From a bacterium (GTDB taxonomy: Bacteria > Bacteroidota > Bacteroidia > CAILMK01 > JACPUW01): a stretch of DNA of 34,833 nucleotides. Shown one piece after another: positions 6,554-16,100 of this stretch. Numbering within the stretch: position 1 is the stretch's first letter; the number at the start of each line of letters is the position of its first letter. Where the stretch lies: assembly GCA_016124515.1 (NCBI GenBank), contig WGNN01000138.1, forward strand, positions 1 through 34,833. The letters are read 5' to 3'. Position numbers and translations under genes: made by a program. Below the pieces are notes generated by a model, which was given only the letters and a program-made list of their open reading frames with translations, ran no database searches and was not told the DNA's origin.

Positions 6554-9500
6554 ATGAGAGTGTCAAAACGTGTGATATGGGCCTTTTTTGGCCTGCTGCA
6601 CCTGTTGTATGCAGTACCCGCTTTGGCCCAGCTTAGTGGTAGCTACACCATTGATGCCGGGGGCAAGGGCGCTCGCAATTTTGCTTCTATTACTGATGCC
6701 CTTGACGAACTCCAAAAAAAGGGTGTCGATGGACCGGTACATTTTTCAATTGCCAAGGGTGTGTATGTGGGCTCGTTCAACGTAGCGGCTATCAAGGGTA
6801 CTTCGGCCAAAAACCAAATCACATTTGATGGAAAATCGCCCCATGAGGTGAAGCTACTCTCGCAAAGCAATGCTGCAACGCTTACTGTAAGTGGTGCCGC
6901 CCACCTGCTTTTTTCAAATATGACCATCGAAAACGAATACAAGGGGACCTACTACAATGTATTGCTGAAACTGGGGGCCGATAGTGTGGCTTTTGCCAAC
7001 TGCCGCTTCAATTGTAAGTCTAATAACTTTGGCTTTAACACCTACATATCCCAATCAAATAATATTACTTTTTCGCAGTGTGTGGTACAAAGTGGCTACT
7101 ACGGTATGTACATTTCGGGCGCTGCCACCACTCCGGTGCAAAACCTGCAGGTATTGGAATGTGATTTCAATAACCAAAATTATTTCGGCATTTATGGTAA
7201 TTACGCTCGTGAGCTTACTATTAATGGTTGCTACATCGACTCATTTGCATCAGCCGCCTACGGATATCCGGTGTATTTAAATTATACCAACAAGGTTCAT
7301 TTATTAAATAACAAAATTTGGAGTGGCTACTATGGAATACTTATTTCAAACAGCAACTTCTCTTCGGCCAACGATACCAACCTTATTTATAACAATATGA
7401 TTGGCAATTCGTATTACTATGCCATCAGCAATAGCAATACGATTAATTGTAAATACTATAATAACTCTATTGATTTTAGTACGGATTATGCCAACGGAAG
7501 TGCCGTGTATGTTGACAATGGCAAAGGCCACGAATGGCTCAATAATTCAATAAAATGCGAAGGCGCCAAATACGGTATTTACATCAATACGACTTCTACA
7601 GGTCAAATAGCGGCTTTTGACTACAACAACCTCTATTTTCAAAACTGCGCCACCTACGCCTATTTCGAAACCAAAGCCTATACAAATTTCAGCGATTTAA
7701 GTAAAGGAAATGGCGTTTTTCACGTACACAACCAACAAGTTGATCCGGCCTATCGAGGGGAGCGAAACCTGCGCAGCTTTGCTCCGGGGCTCAACAATTT
7801 GGGCGTGGCTGTAGATGTGCTCTATGACATAGACGGCAACAGAAGACCCAATCCACAGGATAAAAAATACGACATAGGCTGCAACGAGTTTTGGCTGGCA
7901 AACCAGGATTTGGATATTTACGAAATAACAGGTCCGCTCACCGTAGGTGCCGCCAATACTGTTGAAATCACCCTCGTCAACCAAGGAACCGGCGCCATCA
8001 ACAACAAGGCGGTGGTGTTTGCCTATTCAACCGACTCAGGAAAAACCTATGTAAAAGAAATAGACAGTATAAAACTGCTGAAACCCGGCGAAAAGTACCA
8101 ATTCAAGTTTGCCAAAAAATGGCGACCGGGCAGCGCAGGAAGTTTTCAATTACGGGTAAAAATAGACCAAAGCGTATCAGGCGATCCCGATGTGAAAGAT
8201 GAAATGCGCTTGCAATTGTGCAGCGGACTAAAAGGTACTTATACCATAGATGCCAACGGAAGTGGGCCCTACAATTTCAAAACCCTACAAGCAGCCTTTG
8301 GCAAACTCCATTGTGGTTTGGCCGGTCATACTACCTTCAAAATAGCTCCGGGCAACTACAACACGCATTTGCTTATAGACGAAATTATAGGCAGTAGTCC
8401 TGATGCCACACTTACCATCGATGGGATTGATGCTGATAGCGTATCCATCTATTTTGCAGGCAATAGCTATGTTGACGCTGCTACCGTAGAACTGCGTGGA
8501 TTGACCTACGTAAAACTTCAAAACTTGCATATCGAGTCCACCGCATCAGGCAGTATGCAGGGCATTAGGTTGGTCAACAACTGCCGGCACATTAGCATAA
8601 GCCATTGCAAAATAAGTAGTACTACCGCTACAGGAAGTCAATCGGCGGGAGTAGCAGCCACCAACCCCTATAGTTTTTACAGCGGCACGGGTGCAAGCAA
8701 TATCCAAGTGAGCAATTGCGAAATTTCCGGGTACTACTCAGGTTTGTACTTTCAAGGATATTCAACTGCCAATCCGCTTATTGCCATTAGGTTGATGAAT
8801 AATTTCATTACAGATTACCGCGGTTATGGAATATCCATTCGCAATGCCGACAGCAGCTATGTGGCTTACAATACCATAACCAATGCCCTTTCTGACTACG
8901 CCACCGCCTACTACGAACAAGGCTGTTTGCTTAGCTATTTGTTGGGCAATGTGGTAATTGACTATGGTTTGGCGGCTTTTGTGCTTGATAAAAACCGTTC
9001 GGCTTCGGCAAACCTTCGGCCACAAATGATCAACAATATGGTGGCAGGCACTTGCAGCTATTCGGGCAATTCGCAAAATCCAAGTGCAATTGATTTGCAA
9101 TCCGGCGCCGATGACTGGGCTATTTGGCACAACTCCATCTTGTTTAGTGCTCCCAACCAAAAAGGCAACAGTGCCTATGGCTATCAGGCTCCCGCTACCA
9201 TCCGCATTACCGAATGTTACAATCTCGATGTGAGAAACAATATATTTTATGACAATTCAAACATCGATTTTGCAGTAATTGCTGTGCTCAACAAGGCTAC
9301 ATTTACCTCATTTGATTATAATAATTATTATACATTGTCAGGCAGTGTGTCGTACGATGGCAGTTTGCACAATACATTGGGCAATTGGGCCAAAGGCAAT
9401 GTGCAATTCAATAAACACTCGGTTAGCAAGAAACCCTTGTTTTTGTCAGCATCAAATCTCAATCTCAGCAAAAATGCCGAATCACCTAGAGGTTATCCGC

Positions 9501-12500
9501 TTGGGATTTCAAAAGACATAAAGCAAAACAAACGCTGCGATATTTCTCCGAGTTTAGGTGCTTTTGAGTCGGGCTATGCCACACCGAAACCTTCGGTGTT
9601 TTTTGCGGTTGACGATACGCTCTACCTAAACAGCCCGTACCAAATACTCAATTCAGCCGATATAAGCGAAATGGCGAATTACAAATGGTATCTTGACAAA
9701 AAGCTCGTATCAGAAAGCCTGCACCTGCACCTTACCATGAGCGAGGCAGGCACACATACCATTATGCTCGTTACCGAAAACTGCGGGGGCAAAGATTCGT
9801 TTAGCAAAACCATAATAGCCGATACAGCACGAAAGGCGCCTGTTGTTGATTTTGCCATTCGCAAAACCGTACTTTCAATTGGCGAAGAAACCACACTCAC
9901 CGATTTGTCAACCAACGGACCTGATCATTTCAATTGGAAAATATCACCTGCCTGGATTAGAAATAAGGTGAGCGGATTATTAGAAAAAACTTATGTGTAT
10001 ATAAATGGCTCTGATTCAACTGTGCGCAATCCACAATTGGTTTTCAATATACCGGGCAGTTATAGTATTTGCCTTAGTGCAGCCAATGCCAAAGGAAAAG
10101 ACAGCCTGTGCAAAGCAGATTATATCGTGGTAAAGGACCAAGTAGCCATGTGCTCAGGAAATTCCTCTTCAATGGTGCAATATGGCACTTTGAGCGATCC
10201 GGGCGGGCTAAACGAAGACTATGCCGGCGGAGCAAATTACAATTGTGATTTTCTAATAAGTCCATGCGTAAAAAACCTGCATATTGTATTTAAGTCATTA
10301 GACTTATCACCCGGAGATTACCTGCGCATCTACGATGGCGAAGACAACACTGCTCCACCTTTGCATACCTACAATTATTATTATAAAAATGGGATCAACG
10401 GCAAAAGCACAGCACCCTTTTTCAAAGACACTTTGTGGTCATTGAGCGGAAAGTTCTACTTTGAATTTCTAACCCAAAGTCACTTGGGTGCTCCCGGTTT
10501 TGAGTTGGAGTGGCAGGGCGAAAAATTTATTGGCAAAGCACCCCTCGCCAAAATAGATTTGCCCGATACCGTTTGCAAAGGAGTGGATGTGTTTCCGCAA
10601 AACCTTTCTTCCGGCTTCCAAAACAAGTACTTGTGGTTTGTAAACAACGGTTCCGAAGTACTTTCATCCGATTCGGCGGCAAGCTTCAATTTTTCGAAAT
10701 CAGGAGTTTACACCATCAAATTGCTGGTGCAAAACTGCTTTGGTTCTTCCATCGATTCGCACAAAGTGATGGTGGCCAAACCATTGAAAACCCCCATTGC
10801 GGATTTTAACTCACCTTTTACCAACGCACGAAAAGGAGTGCCGGTTACGGTTTACCAAAATTCCAGCGGTATGGGCAGCAACTGTGCCACCTCTTGGAAG
10901 TGGCGCTTTGAACCTGACAATGTGGTGTATGCCAAAGGTTTTGATGCCAATTCGCCCAACGCGAAAGTTGTGTTTCAGGATACCGGTTGCTACCATGTTA
11001 CCTTGTGGGTATCAAACCTTGCCGGTACAGATTCCATTACCAAATACTGCTATTTCCATGTATTGGATGTGTGCAGGCCTTCTGTAGCTTTTCTCAACAG
11101 CGATGTGGGTATAAGCCGGGTAAAAATGGGAGAAATAGACAATAAAACAGCTACCGGAGTGGCAGCCTACACCGATTATACTTCGGGCGTGGCGGCAAAA
11201 CTGCAAGTGGGCAGCAGTGCTTCAATTATAATAGAACGTGCAGCAAATCCTGTAAACGCCATCAACCGCGCGGTTTGGATTGACCTTAACCAAGATGGAA
11301 ATTTTGATGAAAACACCGAAAAAGTAGCATTTTCAGGCCCTGATATGAAATTGGCAGATACCCTCAGGTTCCGTGTAAAATCGGCGCTTCTTGGCAAAAC
11401 CACCATGCGCGTGGGGGTCAATATTTCAAACAAATCCAATAAGGCATGTGGCCCCAATATTTTTGGAGAATACGAAGATTATACCATTGAATTCATACGC
11501 GACGAAACCCCGCCTGAAATCTATTTTGAGTGGGAAGGCAAAACAAAGTCGGGCCCATTAACGGTTTTCACCCAACAATGCAGCAATTGGAAAACACCCA
11601 AAGCGTTTGCGGTTGACAATGTAGATGATACATTTTTGGTGTCAGCTTATGCCGGATTAGTAAATACTGCCGACACTGGCGCCTACGACTTGCATTTTGC
11701 CGGAACCGACAAAGCCGGAAACACCAGCTATTCCATTTTGAAAGTGGTGGTGCAACCCGATACCACCGCTCCGCAAATACTGTTGAATGGCCCGCTGGTT
11801 GATACGCTCGCTGTATTTGAAAGCTACCACGACAAAGGTTTTACCGCAGTTGACAATTGTTCAGGAACCGTGCAAACAAAGGTTTCTTCATCAGTAGATT
11901 CATCAAAATTGGGCGAAGGATTTGTGCATTATTGGGCATCTGACGCTAAAGGTAATATTGCCAAACTCCAACGATCGGTTTTGGTGGTGGATGTGATACC
12001 ACCTGTAATTGAATCGCTTGAAGGGGGTGATACCGTTTGGCTACCGGTGTTTGAAAAATATGTAGATGAAGGCCTGAAAGCAAGTGATAACTACACTGTT
12101 GCCAAGGCCTTGCAAGTGTTGGTAAGCGGCAAGGTAAATGTAAATGAAACAGGTACTTACAATCTGCAATATGTGGTTTCTGATGAAAGTGGAAACATTT
12201 CTACACCTGCCACCCGCACAGTGGTGGTTTATGACAGCATAGCACCTGTGGTTTCACTGCTCAATGCCGACACTGTACAAGCAGCAGTGGGCAGCAAGTT
12301 CTACGATTGGGGCGTGAAGACGAATGACAACTACAACAGTTTTTCAGAATTGAGCCTTAGTAAATCGGGTTCATTATTGGCTACACTCAACAAGGGCGAT
12401 GAACTCACGCAATTGGGTTTTTTCGATTTGATTTATACCGTTGCCGATGAAGCCGGAAATACAAGCAGCGCCACAAGGGTGGTTTGGGTTACTGATAAGG

Positions 12501-13009
12501 TGGCCCCTACAGCAATTCTTCGTGGCGACGAAATGGTGTTTGTGAAACGCTGGCAGGATTATAATGATGCCGGAGTTGATTTGTACGACAACTACTGGAA
12601 GGGCAGTGGCCTTTGGTACAGCACCCGCAACAATGTAAACACCCAATTGCCCGGAACCTATTATTTCGAATATTGTCCCCACGATTCGTCGGGTAACGGC
12701 GGCACCTGTGTAAGCCGGTATATTGTGGTGCAGGAACCCAATGGCATTGATGAAGCGGAGGCCGGAAGCATGACAGTGTATCCCAATCCTGCCATCAACA
12801 AGGTTTTGGTGCAACTGCCTACCGGCAGCGAAACCGTATGGGTGGCGGTTTATAATGAGTTGGGCAAAGAAGTGGCAAGAGCTTATAGCAACAGTACCAA
12901 TGCCTTCAGGTGTCAGTTTGATTTGGGCGGCCTGGCAAGTGGCATTTATTTGGTAAAAGCCGAAGGAAGCGCGTTTAAAGCCACACAAAAGCTGGTCATC
13001 AGCCGATAA
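6554..13009 (+). CDS. Giant T9SS-secreted protein with two beta-helix domains
   Basis: A 2151-aa secreted protein starting at the ATG at 6554 (the TTG at 6548 is in frame but less likely). Rough layout: signal peptide 1-26 (ending ALAQ); right-handed beta-helix 31-448, full of Asn-rich turns (LLNNKI, YNNMIGN); a CARDB/adhesion-like beta domain 450-556; second beta-helix 561-1008; PKD-like modules about 1013-1090 and 1095-1194; a CUB-like domain 1199-1323 (CDFLISPC, GDYLRIYDGE); two more PKD-like modules 1328-1504; a GEVED domain 1508-1648 with an acidic loop DLNQDGNFDENTE; five Ig/DUF5011-like modules 1653-2060; and a type A T9SS sorting domain 2068-2151 (VYPNPAIN, LASGIYLVKA). The two beta-helices open with related sequences (SYTIDAGGKG and TYTIDANGSG), so they arose by duplication. 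It is expected outside the cell or on its surface as an adhesin or polysaccharide-associated protein; I see no clear catalytic site. Confidence 0.93.
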   Translation: MRVSKRVIWAFFGLLHLLYAVPALAQLSGSYTIDAGGKGARNFASITDALDELQKKGVDGPVHFSIAKGVYVGSFNVAAIKGTSAKNQITFDGKSPHEVKLLSQSNAATLTVSGAAHLLFSNMTIENEYKGTYYNVLLKLGADSVAFANCRFNCKSNNFGFNTYISQSNNITFSQCVVQSGYYGMYISGAATTPVQNLQVLECDFNNQNYFGIYGNYARELTINGCYIDSFASAAYGYPVYLNYTNKVHLLNNKIWSGYYGILISNSNFSSANDTNLIYNNMIGNSYYYAISNSNTINCKYYNNSIDFSTDYANGSAVYVDNGKGHEWLNNSIKCEGAKYGIYINTTSTGQIAAFDYNNLYFQNCATYAYFETKAYTNFSDLSKGNGVFHVHNQQVDPAYRGERNLRSFAPGLNNLGVAVDVLYDIDGNRRPNPQDKKYDIGCNEFWLANQDLDIYEITGPLTVGAANTVEITLVNQGTGAINNKAVVFAYSTDSGKTYVKEIDSIKLLKPGEKYQFKFAKKWRPGSAGSFQLRVKIDQSVSGDPDVKDEMRLQLCSGLKGTYTIDANGSGPYNFKTLQAAFGKLHCGLAGHTTFKIAPGNYNTHLLIDEIIGSSPDATLTIDGIDADSVSIYFAGNSYVDAATVELRGLTYVKLQNLHIESTASGSMQGIRLVNNCRHISISHCKISSTTATGSQSAGVAATNPYSFYSGTGASNIQVSNCEISGYYSGLYFQGYSTANPLIAIRLMNNFITDYRGYGISIRNADSSYVAYNTITNALSDYATAYYEQGCLLSYLLGNVVIDYGLAAFVLDKNRSASANLRPQMINNMVAGTCSYSGNSQNPSAIDLQSGADDWAIWHNSILFSAPNQKGNSAYGYQAPATIRITECYNLDVRNNIFYDNSNIDFAVIAVLNKATFTSFDYNNYYTLSGSVSYDGSLHNTLGNWAKGNVQFNKHSVSKKPLFLSASNLNLSKNAESPRGYPLGISKDIKQNKRCDISPSLGAFESGYATPKPSVFFAVDDTLYLNSPYQILNSADISEMANYKWYLDKKLVSESLHLHLTMSEAGTHTIMLVTENCGGKDSFSKTIIADTARKAPVVDFAIRKTVLSIGEETTLTDLSTNGPDHFNWKISPAWIRNKVSGLLEKTYVYINGSDSTVRNPQLVFNIPGSYSICLSAANAKGKDSLCKADYIVVKDQVAMCSGNSSSMVQYGTLSDPGGLNEDYAGGANYNCDFLISPCVKNLHIVFKSLDLSPGDYLRIYDGEDNTAPPLHTYNYYYKNGINGKSTAPFFKDTLWSLSGKFYFEFLTQSHLGAPGFELEWQGEKFIGKAPLAKIDLPDTVCKGVDVFPQNLSSGFQNKYLWFVNNGSEVLSSDSAASFNFSKSGVYTIKLLVQNCFGSSIDSHKVMVAKPLKTPIADFNSPFTNARKGVPVTVYQNSSGMGSNCATSWKWRFEPDNVVYAKGFDANSPNAKVVFQDTGCYHVTLWVSNLAGTDSITKYCYFHVLDVCRPSVAFLNSDVGISRVKMGEIDNKTATGVAAYTDYTSGVAAKLQVGSSASIIIERAANPVNAINRAVWIDLNQDGNFDENTEKVAFSGPDMKLADTLRFRVKSALLGKTTMRVGVNISNKSNKACGPNIFGEYEDYTIEFIRDETPPEIYFEWEGKTKSGPLTVFTQQCSNWKTPKAFAVDNVDDTFLVSAYAGLVNTADTGAYDLHFAGTDKAGNTSYSILKVVVQPDTTAPQILLNGPLVDTLAVFESYHDKGFTAVDNCSGTVQTKVSSSVDSSKLGEGFVHYWASDAKGNIAKLQRSVLVVDVIPPVIESLEGGDTVWLPVFEKYVDEGLKASDNYTVAKALQVLVSGKVNVNETGTYNLQYVVSDESGNISTPATRTVVVYDSIAPVVSLLNADTVQAAVGSKFYDWGVKTNDNYNSFSELSLSKSGSLLATLNKGDELTQLGFFDLIYTVADEAGNTSSATRVVWVTDKVAPTAILRGDEMVFVKRWQDYNDAGVDLYDNYWKGSGLWYSTRNNVNTQLPGTYYFEYCPHDSSGNGGTCVSRYIVVQEPNGIDEAEAGSMTVYPNPAINKVLVQLPTGSETVWVAVYNELGKEVARAYSNSTNAFRCQFDLGGLASGIYLVKAEGSAFKATQKLVISR

Positions 13010-13056
13010 CCAACTTATTTTCAAGCCACTCAACTATTTTATTTCTCGTCTAAAAA

Positions 13057-13086
13057 TTGCTGGTTTCGTTAAAATCCCTATCTTGG
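13057..13086 (+). promoter_or_regulatory. Putative Bacteroidota promoter of the second giant gene
   Basis: TTG at 13057-13059, a 19-nt spacer, then TATCTTGG at 13079-13086 (one mismatch from TAnnTTTG), ending 19 bp before the ATG at 13106. It suggests that the second giant can be transcribed independently of the first, although the 96-bp gap also allows read-through. Confidence 0.4.
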
Positions 13087-13105
13087 ATTTTAAATCTCCT
13101 TTCCT

Positions 13106-16100
13106 ATGAAGCAGAAACCATTACTACTCCTATTTCTAGCTGTTTTTTTTACGTTCAATTTGGCCAATGCACAGGCATCAGGTTATTGCACGCCCAAGTA
13201 CTCGGGCAAGGGCAATCCTACCACCAGCCAGCCTACTCCATTTTATACGCACATCTTGCGCGTGGCTTTGGGCGAAATTGACCGGCAAACAGCAGAACCC
13301 ACCAGCGTTTACACCAACACCATTTACCAGGATTTTTCCAAATCAGATACCGCCAGGCTCACACAAACGGGCAAATACCCACTCAACCTGGCTTTGGGCA
13401 ATGGCGCCAATCCACAAACTTTTGCCATTTGGATTGACTATAACCAAAACGGTGTATTCGAAAACTCTGAAAGAATTTACTCAAAAACCGACGAAGCCAA
13501 CAAAGGCGATCACACCTACTCAACCACCATCACCATTCCCAAAAATGCCGTGCTTGGCAATACAAGAATGCGCGTGGGTACGCTTTTTGGCAACAAAATA
13601 CCCAGCCCTTGCAACAACAGCCGACCCGACGACATAAACAAACTCATTATAGATTGGTCGCAACATTTTCAAGACTATTCTATAGTCATAGTAAAACCCA
13701 ACATCCAGCTTTTTGAAAATGTGGAAGTGGTGCAGAACAATTTTGACGAGGTGGAAATTGGCAGCGCCGACAACGACATTATGCGCATTGATGTGACCAC
13801 CAATTCCGATGGCGTTATCAGTCCGCTTACCGTTGATACCTTTTACCTGAGCCTGATGGGCTGCTCCGATCCGGGCGATATCAAGCGGGCCAAACTTTAC
13901 TATACCGGCAAAGACCCCAATTTTAGCACCAGCAACTTGGTTGACAGTCTAAGCAATCCAAAACTGGATTTTAAACTCACCAGCAACACCAACCTGAAAC
14001 AGGGAACCAACTATTTTTGGCTTTGCTACGATGTGCGTAAAACGGCCTTGAATACCAGTAGGATAGACGCACGGTGCAACGGAATTTATGTAGTGGCCAA
14101 GCGCATTCCAAAACAGGTGAGCCCAGCTGGCGACAGACCTTTGGGCTATTGCGTGGCCAAGGGCAATAGAAGCATGTTTGTGTATGTTCGTCGTGTGCAG
14201 TTCAACACCATCAACTTGTACAGCACCTGGAACAATACCGGCTACTCAAATTACACAAGCCGCACTACCGATGTGGTTCGCGGCGATTCGGTAACTCTTT
14301 CAGTAGAAGTAGGAAACGGGGTAAACAACTCATTTACAAAAGCATGGATTGACTTTAACGCCGATGGCGACTTTGACGATGCCAACGAGCGCGTGTTGTT
14401 CGACAGTATTACCACCGCCTCGGTTTCCAGCTATACCTATGGCCCTGTAACCGCAAGGGTTAAAATTCCGGCGAATGCCAAAGTGGGCCCCACTAGAATG
14501 CGCATTATTTCCGCCTCAAAAACCGATGTTTTCCCCTGGAAATTGCCGCCTAATGCCTGCGATAAAATAGTGGAAATAGGAGAGGTGGAAGACTACACGG
14601 TTTACATTACCGAAGATGGTGAACCCGTGGCCGATTTCAACTTCAGCACTGTTTGCAGCGGCGACAGCACACAATTTACTGATAAGTCTTATACCTACAA
14701 CAGTACCTTTTATGCAATAAAATCGTGGAAATGGAATTTTGGCGATGGCGGGACTTCCACCAAACAAAATCCCAAACACTTGTATGCCAAAGCCGGTATT
14801 TACAAAGTATCGTTGGTGGTAAATACCAACAAACCCGGCACACCCGATACCATCTACAAAATAGTAACGGTTGAAAATCCGCAGGTTAATTTCAGTTTGA
14901 ACACCACCTTGTCAAAAACCGATATCACCTTTACTGACCAAACGCGCAATGCCAATGTCGTTTTCTGGCAATGGGATTTTGGTGATCCTACTTCGCCTAT
15001 GAATACGGGTTTTGGACCTACACCGCAGTTTAAATACGACACAAGCGGCACCTATCAGGTGAAACTGGCAGTGCGCACCTTGGGTGGTTGCGAAGATTCG
15101 GTCATTAAAACCATAAAAATAGTAAGCGAGCTGAAACCGATAGCCAATTTCAACGCAGCCACATTTGAACCCTACAAAACCGCTGCCACCGAAATGGTTG
15201 ACTTATCGGCCAACCGACCCAATAAATGGACCTGGAAAGTGCGTCCGTCGAGCTACAGTTTTGTCAACGGAACTTCATCAAGCAGCAGAAATCCTGAAAT
15301 TGCCTTCAATGGGCTACACAAATACACGGTAACCCTAATTGCCGAAAATGGTGCCGGTCTCGACAGTATTTCGCGGCAGTTTACCACCAAAGACTATAAA
15401 AAACCAACTGCCGATTTCAGCGCCAACCAAACCGCGGTTAAAGCCGGTCAAATTGTATCGTTCCTGGATTTGTCAACCAACGACCCCACCATTTGGAACT
15501 GGAAATTTGGCGATGGCGACTCAAGCGAAACTTCAAATCCGGTGCACCAATATGCCCTTACCGGAAAATATACCGTTAAACTGAAAGTGGCCAACCCCGC
15601 GGGCAAAGACAGCAAAACCGCCATTGACTACATTAATGTAAGCGACGAATATGTGATGTGCGAAAACGATGTGCAGAGTTCACCTCTTTTCAATGGCACG
15701 CTCTACGATTCGGGTGGCAAAAAAGGAAATTACGGCAGTTCAGAAGAGTGTAGTTTCCTCATTCAGCCTGAATGTTCAGGCCCCATTAGTCTGGCCTTTT
15801 CAGAGTTTTCATTGCGCGCCGGCGATTTTGTGAGAATCTATGATTACGATGCCAACGACAATGTAAAAGTGCCACTACACAGCGGACCGGGCTTTACCGG
15901 ACTTAGCAAACCGCCTACCTTAAAATCGGTTTTGGGAGCAGTAATCGTTGAAATGTCAACCGACGCATCGGGCGATAGCACCGGATTTAAACTCGTTTGG
16001 TCAGCTTCGCCCAACATTAAACCACAAGCCAAAATACAAGCGGATTCTGTGGGCTATGTAAACAGCGCCATGATTATAACCAACAAAACCAACATTGGCA

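Noticed and set aside
12374-13033. 219-codon minus-strand open frame
   Set aside because: Antisense to the Ig-like and sorting domains of the first giant, whose frame is strongly supported.
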